Virus record (IMG/VR): IMGVR_UViG_3300046714_000544
Location: 1 to 64,000 of that record
DNA: 64,000 bases
Strand: one strand, 5' to 3'
Source: a virus
Every line of letters begins with the position of its first letter. Within the stretch, counting starts at the first letter, position 1. This document shows positions 26,461 through 34,075 of the stretch, piece by piece. A program made the position numbers and the translations under genes. The notes beneath the pieces were generated by a model. That model was not told where the DNA came from. It searched no databases and worked only from the letters and a program-made list of their open reading frames with translations.

Positions 26461-26823
26461 CTAGGTAGGGCTACTGTCTGACCTTCCCTTCTGTGGAAAA
26501 ATGCCGACGGCGAACTGGAAGTTGCAACGAGGACAGCGCATGTCTAGATGCTTCTCGCTGGTCCAAAGAGGACAAGGCCGATCTCCGTTCCTGGTGCTCT
26601 CCCAATGCCCCTCACAGAAGGGGGCCTGGTAACATGGGATATAGTCAATGTTCCAACCCAAGAAGCCGCGCAGTTTGTTTTCTTTGCAGGGGCGCCTGAA
26701 GCTATCGTAATGAGGGCGGGTGCCCGGGCAAACGCTCATAACTTGCAGGCTACTGTTCAACATCCTACATTGCGGACATTCACTACCGGCATAGTAGAGA
26801 GACTTCTCAGTCTCCATCATCAC
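26461..26823 (-). CDS. Cysteine-rich zinc protein
   Basis: A 120-residue protein with CPQC, three further Cys in the centre and CPRC near the end; probably two zinc sites. Its 3' end overlaps the region that encodes the glycosylase N-terminus in another frame. ATGA overlap with the upstream gene. Confidence 0.6.
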   Translation of the reverse strand: MMMETEKSLYYAGSECPQCRMLNSSLQVMSVCPGTRPHYDSFRRPCKENKLRGFLGWNIDYIPCYQAPFCEGHWESTRNGDRPCPLWTSEKHLDMRCPRCNFQFAVGIFPQKGRSDSSPT

Positions 26824-27041
26824 GAAGTCACCCTAAACAACTGCGGCTTATCGCGCCCCTGATAACGAATGACGGCGACCTTGAGGTCAAAGTACTTGAA
26901 AGCCCCATCACGAATTAGCTTCGCTGTCCGCTCAGAGACGGCATCGCTATGGAAGAGAAAGTAGTACATCCCTCCCTCCTCCACGTGAGCAATGTCGCCC
27001 TGCTTAAAGAGGTCCGCAACTTCAGTCGCCGTCAGTGACAA
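26820..27041 (-). CDS. 73-residue hypothetical protein
   Basis: Small alpha/beta protein (MSLTATEVADLFKQGD; ends KPQLFRVTS). Overlaps its neighbours at both ends (4 and 20 bases). No family recognised. Confidence 0.55.
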   Translation of the reverse strand: MSLTATEVADLFKQGDIAHVEEGGMYYFLFHSDAVSERTAKLIRDGAFKYFDLKVAVIRYQGRDKPQLFRVTS

Positions 27042-27273
27042 TTACACTCTCCTCCTCTTTTTCTTCGATGATCTTCACCGCCGCCAGATTCCCCGGCAAA
27101 ACCACCGTCCCATCCGGTAGCCGAGCACCGAGCAACCGCCAACCATTAACCACCTTGTCCACCTCATCGAACTTCACTCCCTCCGCGACGATTGTATCGA
27201 TGCCGTTGACATGGGCGCAGAAGTGGAGGTGGCATGTGAAGGTGGGCTGACCGACGATGGGGATCTCACTCAT
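27022..27273 (-). CDS. 83-residue hypothetical protein
   Basis: Contains CHLHFCAHVNG near residue 14, a Cys/His cluster that could bind a metal, then a beta-rich body and an acidic C-terminus. Overlaps the upstream gene by ATGA. Confidence 0.55.
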   Translation of the reverse strand: MSEIPIVGQPTFTCHLHFCAHVNGIDTIVAEGVKFDEVDKVVNGWRLLGARLPDGTVVLPGNLAAVKIIEEKEEESVIVTDGD

Positions 27274-27485
27274 CCCTTCCCCTCCAACACCTTCAACCGC
27301 TCCTCATGATCCTTCCAAACGCGGTTCCAGTTGGACGCCTGGAGCTTTATATCTTGGGAGACTACCGCCATGGCGACATCAACCATCTCCTGAAAGGTCG
27401 GAGTCTTGACGACGACAGGTGCGCAGTTGTACTTACAGGTCTGCCCATCGGGGACCTGCTCACCGCAGTATTTGCACTCGGTCAC
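27270..27485 (-). CDS. 71-residue zinc-ribbon protein with helical tail
   Basis: N-terminal CKYC and C...C pairs (residues 4-21), then about 45 residues of likely helix. Overlaps both neighbours by 4 bases. Function unknown. Confidence 0.6.
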   Translation of the reverse strand: MTECKYCGEQVPDGQTCKYNCAPVVVKTPTFQEMVDVAMAVVSQDIKLQASNWNRVWKDHEERLKVLEGKG

Positions 27486-27886
27486 AGGAGGCCCTCCTCA
27501 GCGAGCAGGTAGTTAAGCTCCCCCAGAGTCGCTCTAGCAACCCGCACTGCTTTCTCTTCTATCTCTGGGTCATCTCTGTCTTGACCACTCAGATACTCTT
27601 GCCCTTCCCGCGTAGAGATATCGAACTGCTCTCCGGTTTGAAACTCATACACACCTCCGGGGCAAGAGGCCATGAACTGCCTTCCCGAGGCTTTATCCTG
27701 ATAGACCCATTGAAACACAAAGGCATAAGTCTCTACGCCGACCTTTAGCCCAGTATACCAAGGAACATTTGTCACGAACCCATTACTAGCTTCCGGTACA
27801 TTCTTCATGATGACATCATCAAGGTGATCCTTGAAGTTGGGGTAATGCCCACAAGTAGGGCACACTTCTCCATTCTGATAACTCAT
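27482..27886 (-). CDS. 134-residue protein with N-terminal CPTC motif
   Basis: CPTCG near residue 9, one further Cys near residue 75, beta-rich centre and acidic helical C-terminus (EKAVRVARATLGELNYLLAE). Overlaps both neighbours by 4 bases. Function unknown. Confidence 0.58.
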   Translation of the reverse strand: MSYQNGEVCPTCGHYPNFKDHLDDVIMKNVPEASNGFVTNVPWYTGLKVGVETYAFVFQWVYQDKASGRQFMASCPGGVYEFQTGEQFDISTREGQEYLSGQDRDDPEIEEKAVRVARATLGELNYLLAEEGLL

Positions 27887-28605
27887 CCCTTAAACGCCTT
27901 CCTTTCCCGGTCCCACTTGCCGCAACTTGTACAGAAGATCCTCCTATACTTCAACTCGCCCACAATGGACGTGCCTCGGTATTGAATATGCCCGCCACAA
28001 ACGCGGCAGGTTGCCTTGTCATATGCCCTGGGGTGGGCATTATCAAACGGCCGCAGGCGTAGGTATAGCTGCTCCAGGGTCTGCACGTCCTGTTCGCAAT
28101 ACTTCGCCATCGCTCGAAGGGAAGCAACATCGCCCGCGAGCACCCGCATCCACCAACCCGGCCACTCGTCCCGAGTCTTCATATGCTTCTGCTCGGTCAG
28201 CCCAAGCGTCAGTGCCAGGTTCTGCAGTCTGTTGCTGGTGAAGTTCGCCACGCTGCTGGCAATGAACTTCGTATCCCGCATCTTCGTCATGGGGATAGGT
28301 GGGAGGTTGTTGATGAGAAGGCGCCCTTGAAAGAACCGGCGATCGAACACGGACCCGTAATGGGCAACCGTGATATCCGCCTCGTTAAGAAGCTTGGATG
28401 CCGCCTTCAGGAGCTGCTTATCATCGACAACATACTTACGACGTTGACCCGGCAGGCCGCCGAAATCTTCGAGGGTCATGGAGTGGGCCTTCTTTTCCCC
28501 CAGCCACTTCCAACCGAAAACCGCCAGCGACCCCAGGTCACTCCTCAGGGCGTTGACCCCGATGGTCTCCACGTCCCAGATCAGGACCTTGGGTGCTGTT
28601 TCCAC
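27883..28605 (-). CDS. DnaQ-like 3'-5' exonuclease with C-terminal zinc ribbon
   Basis: 240 residues. Exo I is WDVETIG (residues 10-16), Exo II HYGSVFDRRFF, Exo III YCEQDVQTLEQLY (YxxxD type, DEDDy). The C-terminus has CRVCG and CTSCGKW. This matches the RNase H-like predicted exonuclease family with an added ribbon. GTG start at 28605, 4 bases after the upstream stop. Probable DNA repair or end-processing nuclease. Confidence 0.75.
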   Translation of the reverse strand: METAPKVLIWDVETIGVNALRSDLGSLAVFGWKWLGEKKAHSMTLEDFGGLPGQRRKYVVDDKQLLKAASKLLNEADITVAHYGSVFDRRFFQGRLLINNLPPIPMTKMRDTKFIASSVANFTSNRLQNLALTLGLTEQKHMKTRDEWPGWWMRVLAGDVASLRAMAKYCEQDVQTLEQLYLRLRPFDNAHPRAYDKATCRVCGGHIQYRGTSIVGELKYRRIFCTSCGKWDRERKAFKG

Positions 28606-28609
28606 ACTA

Positions 28610-28780
28610 TCAATCTTCAGGCGTCCACCTCCAGAAGCGACGATGTTTAGCCATCGCTATGTCAACAGGAATAGGATCATCCCTATCCTGGTCACTCAGG
28701 AAACAACTTGGGCAGAGGCGCCCTCGGCCTTCCTCTGACTCAAAGTCGTCCCCGCACTCGCGGCATCTCTTAGTAGGCAT
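28610..28780 (-). CDS. 56-residue zinc-ribbon protein
   Basis: CRECG at residues 6-10 and CPSC at 23-26, then an acidic segment and a basic/aromatic end (KHRRFWRWTPED). ATG overlaps the upstream small membrane-protein gene by 11 bases. Confidence 0.65.
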   Translation of the reverse strand: MPTKRCRECGDDFESEEGRGRLCPSCFLSDQDRDDPIPVDIAMAKHRRFWRWTPED

Positions 28781-28907
28781 GCCAGGTCCGCTGAAGAATA
28801 AACTCCACGATGTAGGGCAGAAAGGTGATTAGAATCCCGGCCATTGAGATCCACGCCCACCAATCTTCCAGCCACGGCTTGCCGTTTACAACATGATAGA
28901 ATCTCAA
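28770..28907 (-). CDS. 45-residue membrane protein
   Basis: TTG start with AGGAGG about 10 bases upstream and an in-frame TAA just before it. One long hydrophobic helix (residues 17-40, WWAWISMAGILITFLPYIVE). Function unknown. Confidence 0.5.
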   Translation of the reverse strand: MRFYHVVNGKPWLEDWWAWISMAGILITFLPYIVEFILQRTWHAY

Positions 28908-28958
28908 GGGTTGTTATCCCTCCTCTCACCTCTCATCATACTCCTTTTGGTGAGGGAG

Positions 28959-29600
28959 TCAAGCGATTTCCTTCTGGGCGAAGTTCTTCTCCAGGAAGGC
29001 CTTAGCAGACAGGCCGCTCTTTTCCCAATCACTCACCGCACCCAGAAACCCCTCCATTGACTGCACCACAAGGACATTCTCCAACTCTGTCTCGTAGGAG
29101 AAGTTCCAGGAGCGTTCCTGGAGGCAGACAAGGGCCTCTGGATTCATCGCCGCGATCTCCTCGATGTTCTCATCGAAGTCATCCAGGTAGGCGTCCATCT
29201 TAATCTTCCCCTTCGACTCGTCGGCGGAGAGGATGTGGATGTTGTGGGCGGGGATGGCGGGGAGCCATTGATGTAGCCACAGCTTTCGATCATTGATACA
29301 ACTCTCCGGCACCTTGGTGATGATGTGGATCTCAGGGGCGCTTGGGATGTCTAGGAGATTTTGGAGCGGCTCCATGTTCTCCGGATAGCAGGCCATGTCC
29401 TGGAAGACGCCGTACTTGACAACAAGCTCATCCCAGAACTCCTTCCACCTTTCCTCCCCCACCATGTGTTCAACGTAGGTCCAGGAAGGCGGATTGGCGG
29501 GGACGTTGATGCCGTAGTGGTCGAGAAAGACCCTGCGGACCTTGGTGCCGTAGTTGCTTAGGACGCCATCGCAGTCGATGCCCAGACGAAGCTTACTCAT
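28959..29600 (-). CDS. HAD-superfamily phosphatase, 5'-nucleotidase-like
   Basis: 213 residues with motif I GIDCDGVLSNY, a Thr-containing motif II region (HIITKVP) and motif III DAYLDDFDENI. Layout fits 5'(3')-deoxyribonucleotidase-like HAD enzymes, which dephosphorylate nucleotides; a nucleic-acid end phosphatase is the alternative. It precedes a DUF5664 gene, which supports a nucleotide-pool role. Confidence 0.7.
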   Translation of the reverse strand: MSKLRLGIDCDGVLSNYGTKVRRVFLDHYGINVPANPPSWTYVEHMVGEERWKEFWDELVVKYGVFQDMACYPENMEPLQNLLDIPSAPEIHIITKVPESCINDRKLWLHQWLPAIPAHNIHILSADESKGKIKMDAYLDDFDENIEEIAAMNPEALVCLQERSWNFSYETELENVLVVQSMEGFLGAVSDWEKSGLSAKAFLEKNFAQKEIA

Positions 29601-29947
29601 CCCTTCATCCTATCGTCAGTTCCCAAACCGAGTCTCTCGAATTCCATGAGGGTGTTGAGGTGGAAGACGGCGTGTGCCAGATGGTGGTAGGAACTTTCAG
29701 CGTCCACTGAAGTACCTCCCTCGAAGGCAGATAGATGTCGATGGAGGGCATCCAGACTGAGCCGCCAAGGATAACCCTTGCGCCAGTTGTCGGCCGCGTA
29801 CTTCTGTGCGCCATACCCATACACCTTGGCCACTTCGAGGCGTGGCCACCAAGGAACCAAGGAAAAGCGCGCGATCTTAACACCCTTCTCTCCACCTGTA
29901 ACGGGGTCAACAAACCTAACTTCTTCTAAATGTGCCGCTGTTGTCAG
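29597..29947 (-). CDS. DUF5664 protein, dATP/dGTP diphosphohydrolase-like, CTG start
   Basis: Reads EVRFVDPVTGGEKGVK, then YGYGAQKYAADNWRKGY, ALHRHLSAFEGG and DAESSYHHLAHA, the family pattern of nucleotide hydrolases that include MazZ. The family N-terminus lies upstream of the first TTG (29860). The only sensible start is CTG at 29947, 7 bases after AGGGAGG and overlapping the upstream TGA as CTGA. Would remove dATP/dGTP, possibly to favour a modified base. No purZ-like gene is seen in this window. Confidence 0.75.
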   Translation of the reverse strand: MTTAAHLEEVRFVDPVTGGEKGVKIARFSLVPWWPRLEVAKVYGYGAQKYAADNWRKGYPWRLSLDALHRHLSAFEGGTSVDAESSYHHLAHAVFHLNTLMEFERLGLGTDDRMKG

Positions 29948-30288
29948 TGTGTAGCCTCCCTCTTCTGCGCCTTGATAAGGTCATATTCAACATGGCCGTG
30001 TGGAGGTGCGCCCTCCAGCAGCACGTCATAGCCCAGAAATCCAAGCCGCGCCTGAAGTGCAGCAACCACCTTGCCCGGATTCGAAAGGCTGACAGTGCGG
30101 AAGTCGAACGCATATCCAGCCGCATGGTAGCCATTCTCCTCAAAGGTCCCCAGGCGAGTGATGGAGGTGATGATGCAATCCTTCCCCTCCTGCTCGGCGA
30201 TGACTTCGGAGGCGACTGTCATGGCAAGCAATGTCTCCGCCTTCAGGAGGCGGGCGGTCTTAATCTGCTCATCAAATCGTAGACTCAT
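29944..30288 (-). CDS. M15-like peptidase, possible endolysin
   Basis: 114 residues from the ATG at 30288 (GGGGGA upstream; a longer frame to 30351 is less likely). YHAAGYAFDFR gives His and Asp ligands and PPHGHVEYD the HxH pair, the order seen in D-Ala-D-Ala carboxypeptidase/VanY-type peptidases. No signal peptide or wall-binding domain. Could cut peptidoglycan cross-bridges at lysis. Confidence 0.6.
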   Translation of the reverse strand: MSLRFDEQIKTARLLKAETLLAMTVASEVIAEQEGKDCIITSITRLGTFEENGYHAAGYAFDFRTVSLSNPGKVVAALQARLGFLGYDVLLEGAPPHGHVEYDLIKAQKREATH

Positions 30289-30407
30289 TCCCCCTTCTCC
30301 ACTTCGATGAAGTCGCAGAATTCGCAAATCCAGGCGCTCTCCTCCGGGCACCAGGAGAAGACGGGCTCGGCACAGGCGGGGCAGAGACGACTATACTGCT
30401 TCGACAT
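30285..30407 (-). CDS. 40-residue zinc-ribbon protein
   Basis: CPAC at residues 9-12, one Cys at 20 and CEFC at 28-31. Its TGA overlaps the ATG of the peptidase gene. Function unknown. Confidence 0.6.
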   Translation of the reverse strand: MSKQYSRLCPACAEPVFSWCPEESAWICEFCDFIEVEKGE

Positions 30408-30591
30408 AACCAATCCCCAACTTATCCGCCAGCTTTCTCAACAGCTCTCCATCTTCCGTAGCCCGCAACTCGTCCGGCCCAATGAGGGAGCCTAGGAGCA
30501 ACCGTTGCTGCTCCGCTGTTGCATCTCCTCGGGCGAGGATATCGAACATCTCTAGGGGGGTATCCGCGGCGGCAATTTCAGCCCATTCCAT
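30391..30591 (-). CDS. 66-residue helical protein
   Basis: Acidic, Ala/Leu-rich, likely three short helices. Overlaps the next gene by 17 bases and its ATG overlaps the upstream TAA. No family recognised. Confidence 0.5.
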   Translation of the reverse strand: MEWAEIAAADTPLEMFDILARGDATAEQQRLLLGSLIGPDELRATEDGELLRKLADKLGIGYVEAV

Positions 30592-30701
30592 TAGGATGCC
30601 CTCTGCGCTCTCTCAACCGCCGCCTGCTTCAACCCCTCGCGCACGACCTTCTGGAGCCGCTGAAGCTCCACTTCACGATCCTTCTCACTCTTCTTACTCA
30701 T
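30591..30701 (-). CDS. 36-residue helical protein
   Basis: Reads MSKKSEKDRE and continues as one charged amphipathic helix; GAGAAGG before the ATG. Stop overlaps the next ATG as TAATG. Confidence 0.5.
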   Translation of the reverse strand: MSKKSEKDREVELQRLQKVVREGLKQAAVERAQRAS

Positions 30702-30906
30702 CCTTCTCTCCCTTCCTCTCTGGCAACTTGATGCCAAGACCTACCGCGATTGCTGTCTGTGTGGAGACCATCTCCTCAAGCATCTTCTCATACTGTCGGG
30801 TGAGGCGCTTGTTGTCGAAGTACAGGGTGACGGCGGCGATGACGGAAAGGATCTCAACCGCCGTGAGCCCAAGGGACCTAAGTAGTTGAACTGTTGATGG
30901 ATCCAC
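30694..30906 (-). CDS. Small membrane protein with coiled coil
   Basis: GTG at 30906 follows AGAGGAG by 7 bases; an ATG at 30930 is a weaker start. 70 residues with a transmembrane helix (LLRSLGLTAVEILSVIAAVTLYF) and then a charged coiled coil. Could be a holin- or spanin-like lysis protein given the nearby peptidase, but this is unproven. Confidence 0.5.
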   Translation of the reverse strand: MDPSTVQLLRSLGLTAVEILSVIAAVTLYFDNKRLTRQYEKMLEEMVSTQTAIAVGLGIKLPERKGEKDE

Positions 30907-31171
30907 GCTTTCTCCTCTTTCTCTTCTCAATTTTGATGGCCACGATGCAGCCTAAGGGATAGATGCAGAAGCCACTCTGGCTGCTGTCATCATCGATAGT
31001 TGTGGTGGTGACAATCACTGGGACGCCCTTATCCTCCTTCTGCTCCCAGAAAAGTCCATAGGAGGTGCGGCGGGCGAGGGTTGCTGTGTTAGGATCGGCG
31101 ACGCTGTTTTCATAGATGTCCACCCAATCGATAGAGATGAGATCACCTCTCATCAACTCCGGTAGGCTCAA
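30878..31171 (-). CDS. 97-residue hypothetical protein
   Basis: Beta-rich body (DLISIDWVDIYEN, VPVIVTTTTID) with a strongly basic end (KIEKRKRRKRG). Overlaps neighbours by 4 and 29 bases. Function unknown. Confidence 0.5.
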   Translation of the reverse strand: MSLPELMRGDLISIDWVDIYENSVADPNTATLARRTSYGLFWEQKEDKGVPVIVTTTTIDDDSSQSGFCIYPLGCIVAIKIEKRKRRKRGSINSSTT

Positions 31172-31683
31172 TCCCCCACCATCACAATCTCTGCCTCGGC
31201 CCTAAGCATCTTCTTCCCCTGCCTCAATTCAGCAACCACTAGCCAATTCGCCCCGGGAACAACGCGGCGGTTGGGGTTATGGGTCCAGACGATATCCCTC
31301 GGCGGCGCCTTTCCATCCAGCCACTCATCCCACGGTGCACAGTCACTCTCCTCCTTCGCGTAGTAGGCCCGCTCGCCTAGATTGAATCCGACCTTGGGGT
31401 AGATAGCCCACTCGATGGAGGGGCAGTACATCTCCGCGGATGGGTTGAGGAGGCGGAGGGTTATGTGAACTGGTGTCGGCATCGCCGCCATCCGAGGGCT
31501 GACAATGAGGACCGCCTCGGGTTGCTTGACCTTGTCCATCTTCACCTCCCAACACTCATCGCAGACGTCGTAGAGGTGAGGTTCCCCTTTCTCCTCCGGC
31601 CAAATCATCGGTTCCCCCTTCGGCCAGATCATCATCATAAGCATGACGACAACCATCCGCCCTAGGAAGTCAAGGAGCCACAT
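31168..31683 (-). CDS. Membrane-anchored or secreted hypothetical protein
   Basis: 171 residues. N-terminal hydrophobic stretch (residues 1-22, LGRMVVVMLMMMIWP) then a likely beta-sandwich with several Cys. It follows the secreted glycosidase-like gene and overlaps it by 14 bases, so both may act at the cell surface. Confidence 0.5.
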   Translation of the reverse strand: MWLLDFLGRMVVVMLMMMIWPKGEPMIWPEEKGEPHLYDVCDECWEVKMDKVKQPEAVLIVSPRMAAMPTPVHITLRLLNPSAEMYCPSIEWAIYPKVGFNLGERAYYAKEESDCAPWDEWLDGKAPPRDIVWTHNPNRRVVPGANWLVVAELRQGKKMLRAEAEIVMVGD

Positions 31684-32647
31684 GAACGATCTCCCCCAGG
31701 AGCTTCAGTGCTCGCTGGTTGTCGGCCTCAGACCAATTCCCCGAGCGCCACATGTGGAAGGGGCGACCTGTTGCCCAACCTTCCCTCGCTAGGGCTGCCC
31801 ACGTATCCACCGACATATCCTCAAACTCGTTAACTTGACAAGGGCGGCCAACTGAAGCACAGGGCTCACGCTGATGGTAGCTGTCAAAAGAACAAGAAGG
31901 ACATAGTCCGGGATCCCCACTATTGGTGCCAATAAGCTGGCCACCGCCAGAAGCGCGAACAATCCGCACAATACCCTCTTCCCATGCTTGGGAGGAACCG
32001 CATACGCCCGTCTCATTACCTACCTGCCAGATGACGTTGGGATAGCGCCCGAGCGTGGAAACCGCTTTGTATACCCATTCCTCCACAACATTGGTAGGCT
32101 GGGACCGAAAGAGGTCACAATCGTAGTCAACTCCGTTGGGATTGTTGGCACCGGCCCACGGAGAGAACTGCTCACGGTAGTCATTCTTGAGGCTCCATCC
32201 ATCGACGAGGTCGACTTCGACATAGACACCTTTCTCCTGTGCATAGGAGATGAGGGAGGAAACGCGGTTCCAATATTCTTCATCCCATTCGGCGAGGTTG
32301 TACCTGCCGCCCCTCTTGATATATGGGTGAGTGTGATCATGGTAGATGTCCGGGCCGAGGCGGAGGTGAGTCCAATTAGCCCCCGCGGCTGCCAATTCGT
32401 CCACCGTGCCGGTGTCGAAAAGGGGCCAGCCGTGCTCATCCACGCCGTCCGAACAGCAGATGATGCTGCCTAGGATGGGCGGGACGAAGCGGTCTCCGGA
32501 GGTACGGAGGGGAGTGGTGATCCTAGCTGAGGGGGGTGGGGGGCTAGGACTAGGGCCTGGATCAACAGGTCCCGTGGGCAGGTGCGGTAAGCCCTTACAG
32601 GCCAACCAGATAGCGACAACGACGAGGGGCCACAGCTTCTTCAGCAT
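31670..32647 (-). CDS. Secreted glycoside-hydrolase-like protein (TIM barrel)
   Basis: 325 residues from ATG at 32647, 10 bases after GGAGGT. N-terminal signal (LKKLWPLVVVAIWLACKG) with a Cys that may be lipidated, then a Pro-rich linker. TIM-barrel strands follow: HLRLGPDIY, GVYVEVDLVDGWS, PNVIWQVGNETG (Asn-Glu, acid/base) and CQVNEFEDMS (possible nucleophile Glu), as in clan GH-A enzymes. Its own promoter suggests a separately expressed gene that alters the host surface. Confidence 0.6.
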   Translation of the reverse strand: MLKKLWPLVVVAIWLACKGLPHLPTGPVDPGPSPSPPPPSARITTPLRTSGDRFVPPILGSIICCSDGVDEHGWPLFDTGTVDELAAAGANWTHLRLGPDIYHDHTHPYIKRGGRYNLAEWDEEYWNRVSSLISYAQEKGVYVEVDLVDGWSLKNDYREQFSPWAGANNPNGVDYDCDLFRSQPTNVVEEWVYKAVSTLGRYPNVIWQVGNETGVCGSSQAWEEGIVRIVRASGGGQLIGTNSGDPGLCPSCSFDSYHQREPCASVGRPCQVNEFEDMSVDTWAALAREGWATGRPFHMWRSGNWSEADNQRALKLLGEIVHVAP

Positions 32648-32677
32648 AATAGGCGGGACCTCCAAGGCCCGTCACCC

Positions 32678-32706
32678 ATTATACCATTTAGACGGGAATT
32701 ATGCCA
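32678..32706 (-). promoter_or_regulatory. Promoter for the secreted glycosidase-like gene
   Basis: On the minus strand TGGTATAAT (32686-32678), the same extended -10 as the late promoters. The -35 is weak (TGGCAT at 32706-32701, 17-base spacer). Predicted start near 32671, giving a short leader that contains the GGAGGT ribosome site. It lies in the end of the upstream coding region. Confidence 0.55.
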
Positions 32707-32948
32707 TCCCTAATATCAATGGTGATGGCTACCAGGAGTTCCCGGAGGAACTGAATCTCCGGATCGCTCACAGTGCCAATCACCTCCTGTGCCTCGATGT
32801 CTTTCAAGAAGCCCCTGATTAGTCCCTTGATCGCTGCCTCCTGCCCCCGCCAGAATGCCGGATGCGCCGCATCCGTCCCATCCCAGAAGAGGTTGTCTAC
32901 AGCGGTGTAATCAAGATCCGCATCATACCCCTGTTTATCCTCAGCCAC
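32688..32948 (-). CDS. 86-residue acidic hypothetical protein
   Basis: Reads MAEDKQGYDADLDYTAVDN, with helical centre (AIKGLIRGFLKDIEA). Its 3' end holds the promoter of the next gene. No family recognised. Confidence 0.55.
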   Translation of the reverse strand: MAEDKQGYDADLDYTAVDNLFWDGTDAAHPAFWRGQEAAIKGLIRGFLKDIEAQEVIGTVSDPEIQFLRELLVAITIDIRDGIIPV

Positions 32949-33180
32949 AGAACTCCTCGCACTTCTGGTTGCTGCAATGGCGGCGCATCAGGGAGAAGCA
33001 CTTGGAGCAGTTGATTGATTCACCAACCGCTGCTCGAAGATCTGCAATCATAAGGAGAAGCATCTCCTCTGCCTCCACGAATAGTGCGGCGCTGGGGTCG
33101 GTTCCAAGAATCAACGCAACTCTTTGGGCATAGGTCAACGGTGCGCCTTTTGCCATCTGTTCAAAACCCTCCCAACTCAC
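32941..33180 (-). CDS. 79-residue protein with Cys-rich C-terminus
   Basis: Mostly helical, ending CSKCFSLMRRHCSNQKCEEFCG, five Cys that could form a metal site. Overlaps both neighbours. Function unknown. Confidence 0.55.
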   Translation of the reverse strand: MSWEGFEQMAKGAPLTYAQRVALILGTDPSAALFVEAEEMLLLMIADLRAAVGESINCSKCFSLMRRHCSNQKCEEFCG

Positions 33181-33761
33181 AACCGGAACCCCAGCTTCTG
33201 CGCCTCAAGGACGCTCTCCGCAAGCCCCATTGCATCATCGAGGGCATTGTGTGTATGCGGCGTTGTCGCCATCTTACTCAGGTGTGGGAAGGACTTCGCC
33301 TTCCGGTAAACGGTGCCCACATCCGTCAGTTCATGAGCCATCGACGCGCCGTCAATGCACCCCTGTCGCCACGCCGTGTAACGTTCCTGGACGTTGATCC
33401 CCTGGAAACCGAATGGGTTGTTCCCACAGAAGCGCGAGAGGTAGTAGGCAATGTGCATCCAATCGAAGCCGGATGTGTCACTCACTAGGCGGAGGTCGTG
33501 GGGGGCGATTCCCTTCAGCCATGCATGGAAAGCAGGGAGGGCTTCCTCAGGAGGGGGGTGCCCCGCTGCCATCTCAGGAGTGAACCCGTGAATCTTGATC
33601 GTCTCCTTCTCCCAGCTGCCTTCAGGGAGCGGCTTTACCGTGGTGTAGAAGGTCCGCCCCAAGCCGGGCTCAATAACAACCGCGCCGATTGAGAGGAGGG
33701 AGTGGAAGGGTGGGGAGAGAAAGCCGCCGGTTGCTTCCACATCGACGGAGATGAGGGTCAT
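33177..33761 (-). CDS. DEDDh 3'-5' exonuclease
   Basis: 194 residues. Exo I SVDVEATG (residues 5-12), Exo II region with SDTSGFDWMHI, Exo III HNALDDAMGLAE (HxxxxD). Typical single-domain DnaQ/RNase T-like fold. Likely processes DNA or RNA 3' ends. Overlaps neighbours by 4 bases on each side. Confidence 0.72.
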   Translation of the reverse strand: MTLISVDVEATGGFLSPPFHSLLSIGAVVIEPGLGRTFYTTVKPLPEGSWEKETIKIHGFTPEMAAGHPPPEEALPAFHAWLKGIAPHDLRLVSDTSGFDWMHIAYYLSRFCGNNPFGFQGINVQERYTAWRQGCIDGASMAHELTDVGTVYRKAKSFPHLSKMATTPHTHNALDDAMGLAESVLEAQKLGFRL

Positions 33762-34075
33762 CGCCGAACGCTCTGATCCTTCCTCACCGTCGCCAGGTTT
33801 CCCATCGCGAGGCAGACCTCACCGACGGCATCATCGAGGTTATCGAAGGCCATCTCCTTCCCACCGAAGGATTCAAAGGCCGTCCAGCTCTTCGAGAGGC
33901 GTAGAATGCTAGAGAGCATCCGTTCCTTCGCCTGACTGTATGTACTATCCGCCTTCTCTGTTACGACGAACTCAAAAATCTCCGGCCGCATCGGCAACAA
34001 CCTCTCTCTTTCAATAACCATGCTGAATTGATCTTCGATGCTTAGCGTAGCAACTCCCGAACCTTTAACAAACAT
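33758..34075 (-). CDS. 105-residue hypothetical protein
   Basis: Helical, moderately charged protein. Overlaps the exonuclease gene by 4 bases and the upstream gene by 34. No family recognised. Confidence 0.5.
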   Translation of the reverse strand: MFVKGSGVATLSIEDQFSMVIERERLLPMRPEIFEFVVTEKADSTYSQAKERMLSSILRLSKSWTAFESFGGKEMAFDNLDDAVGEVCLAMGNLATVRKDQSVRR

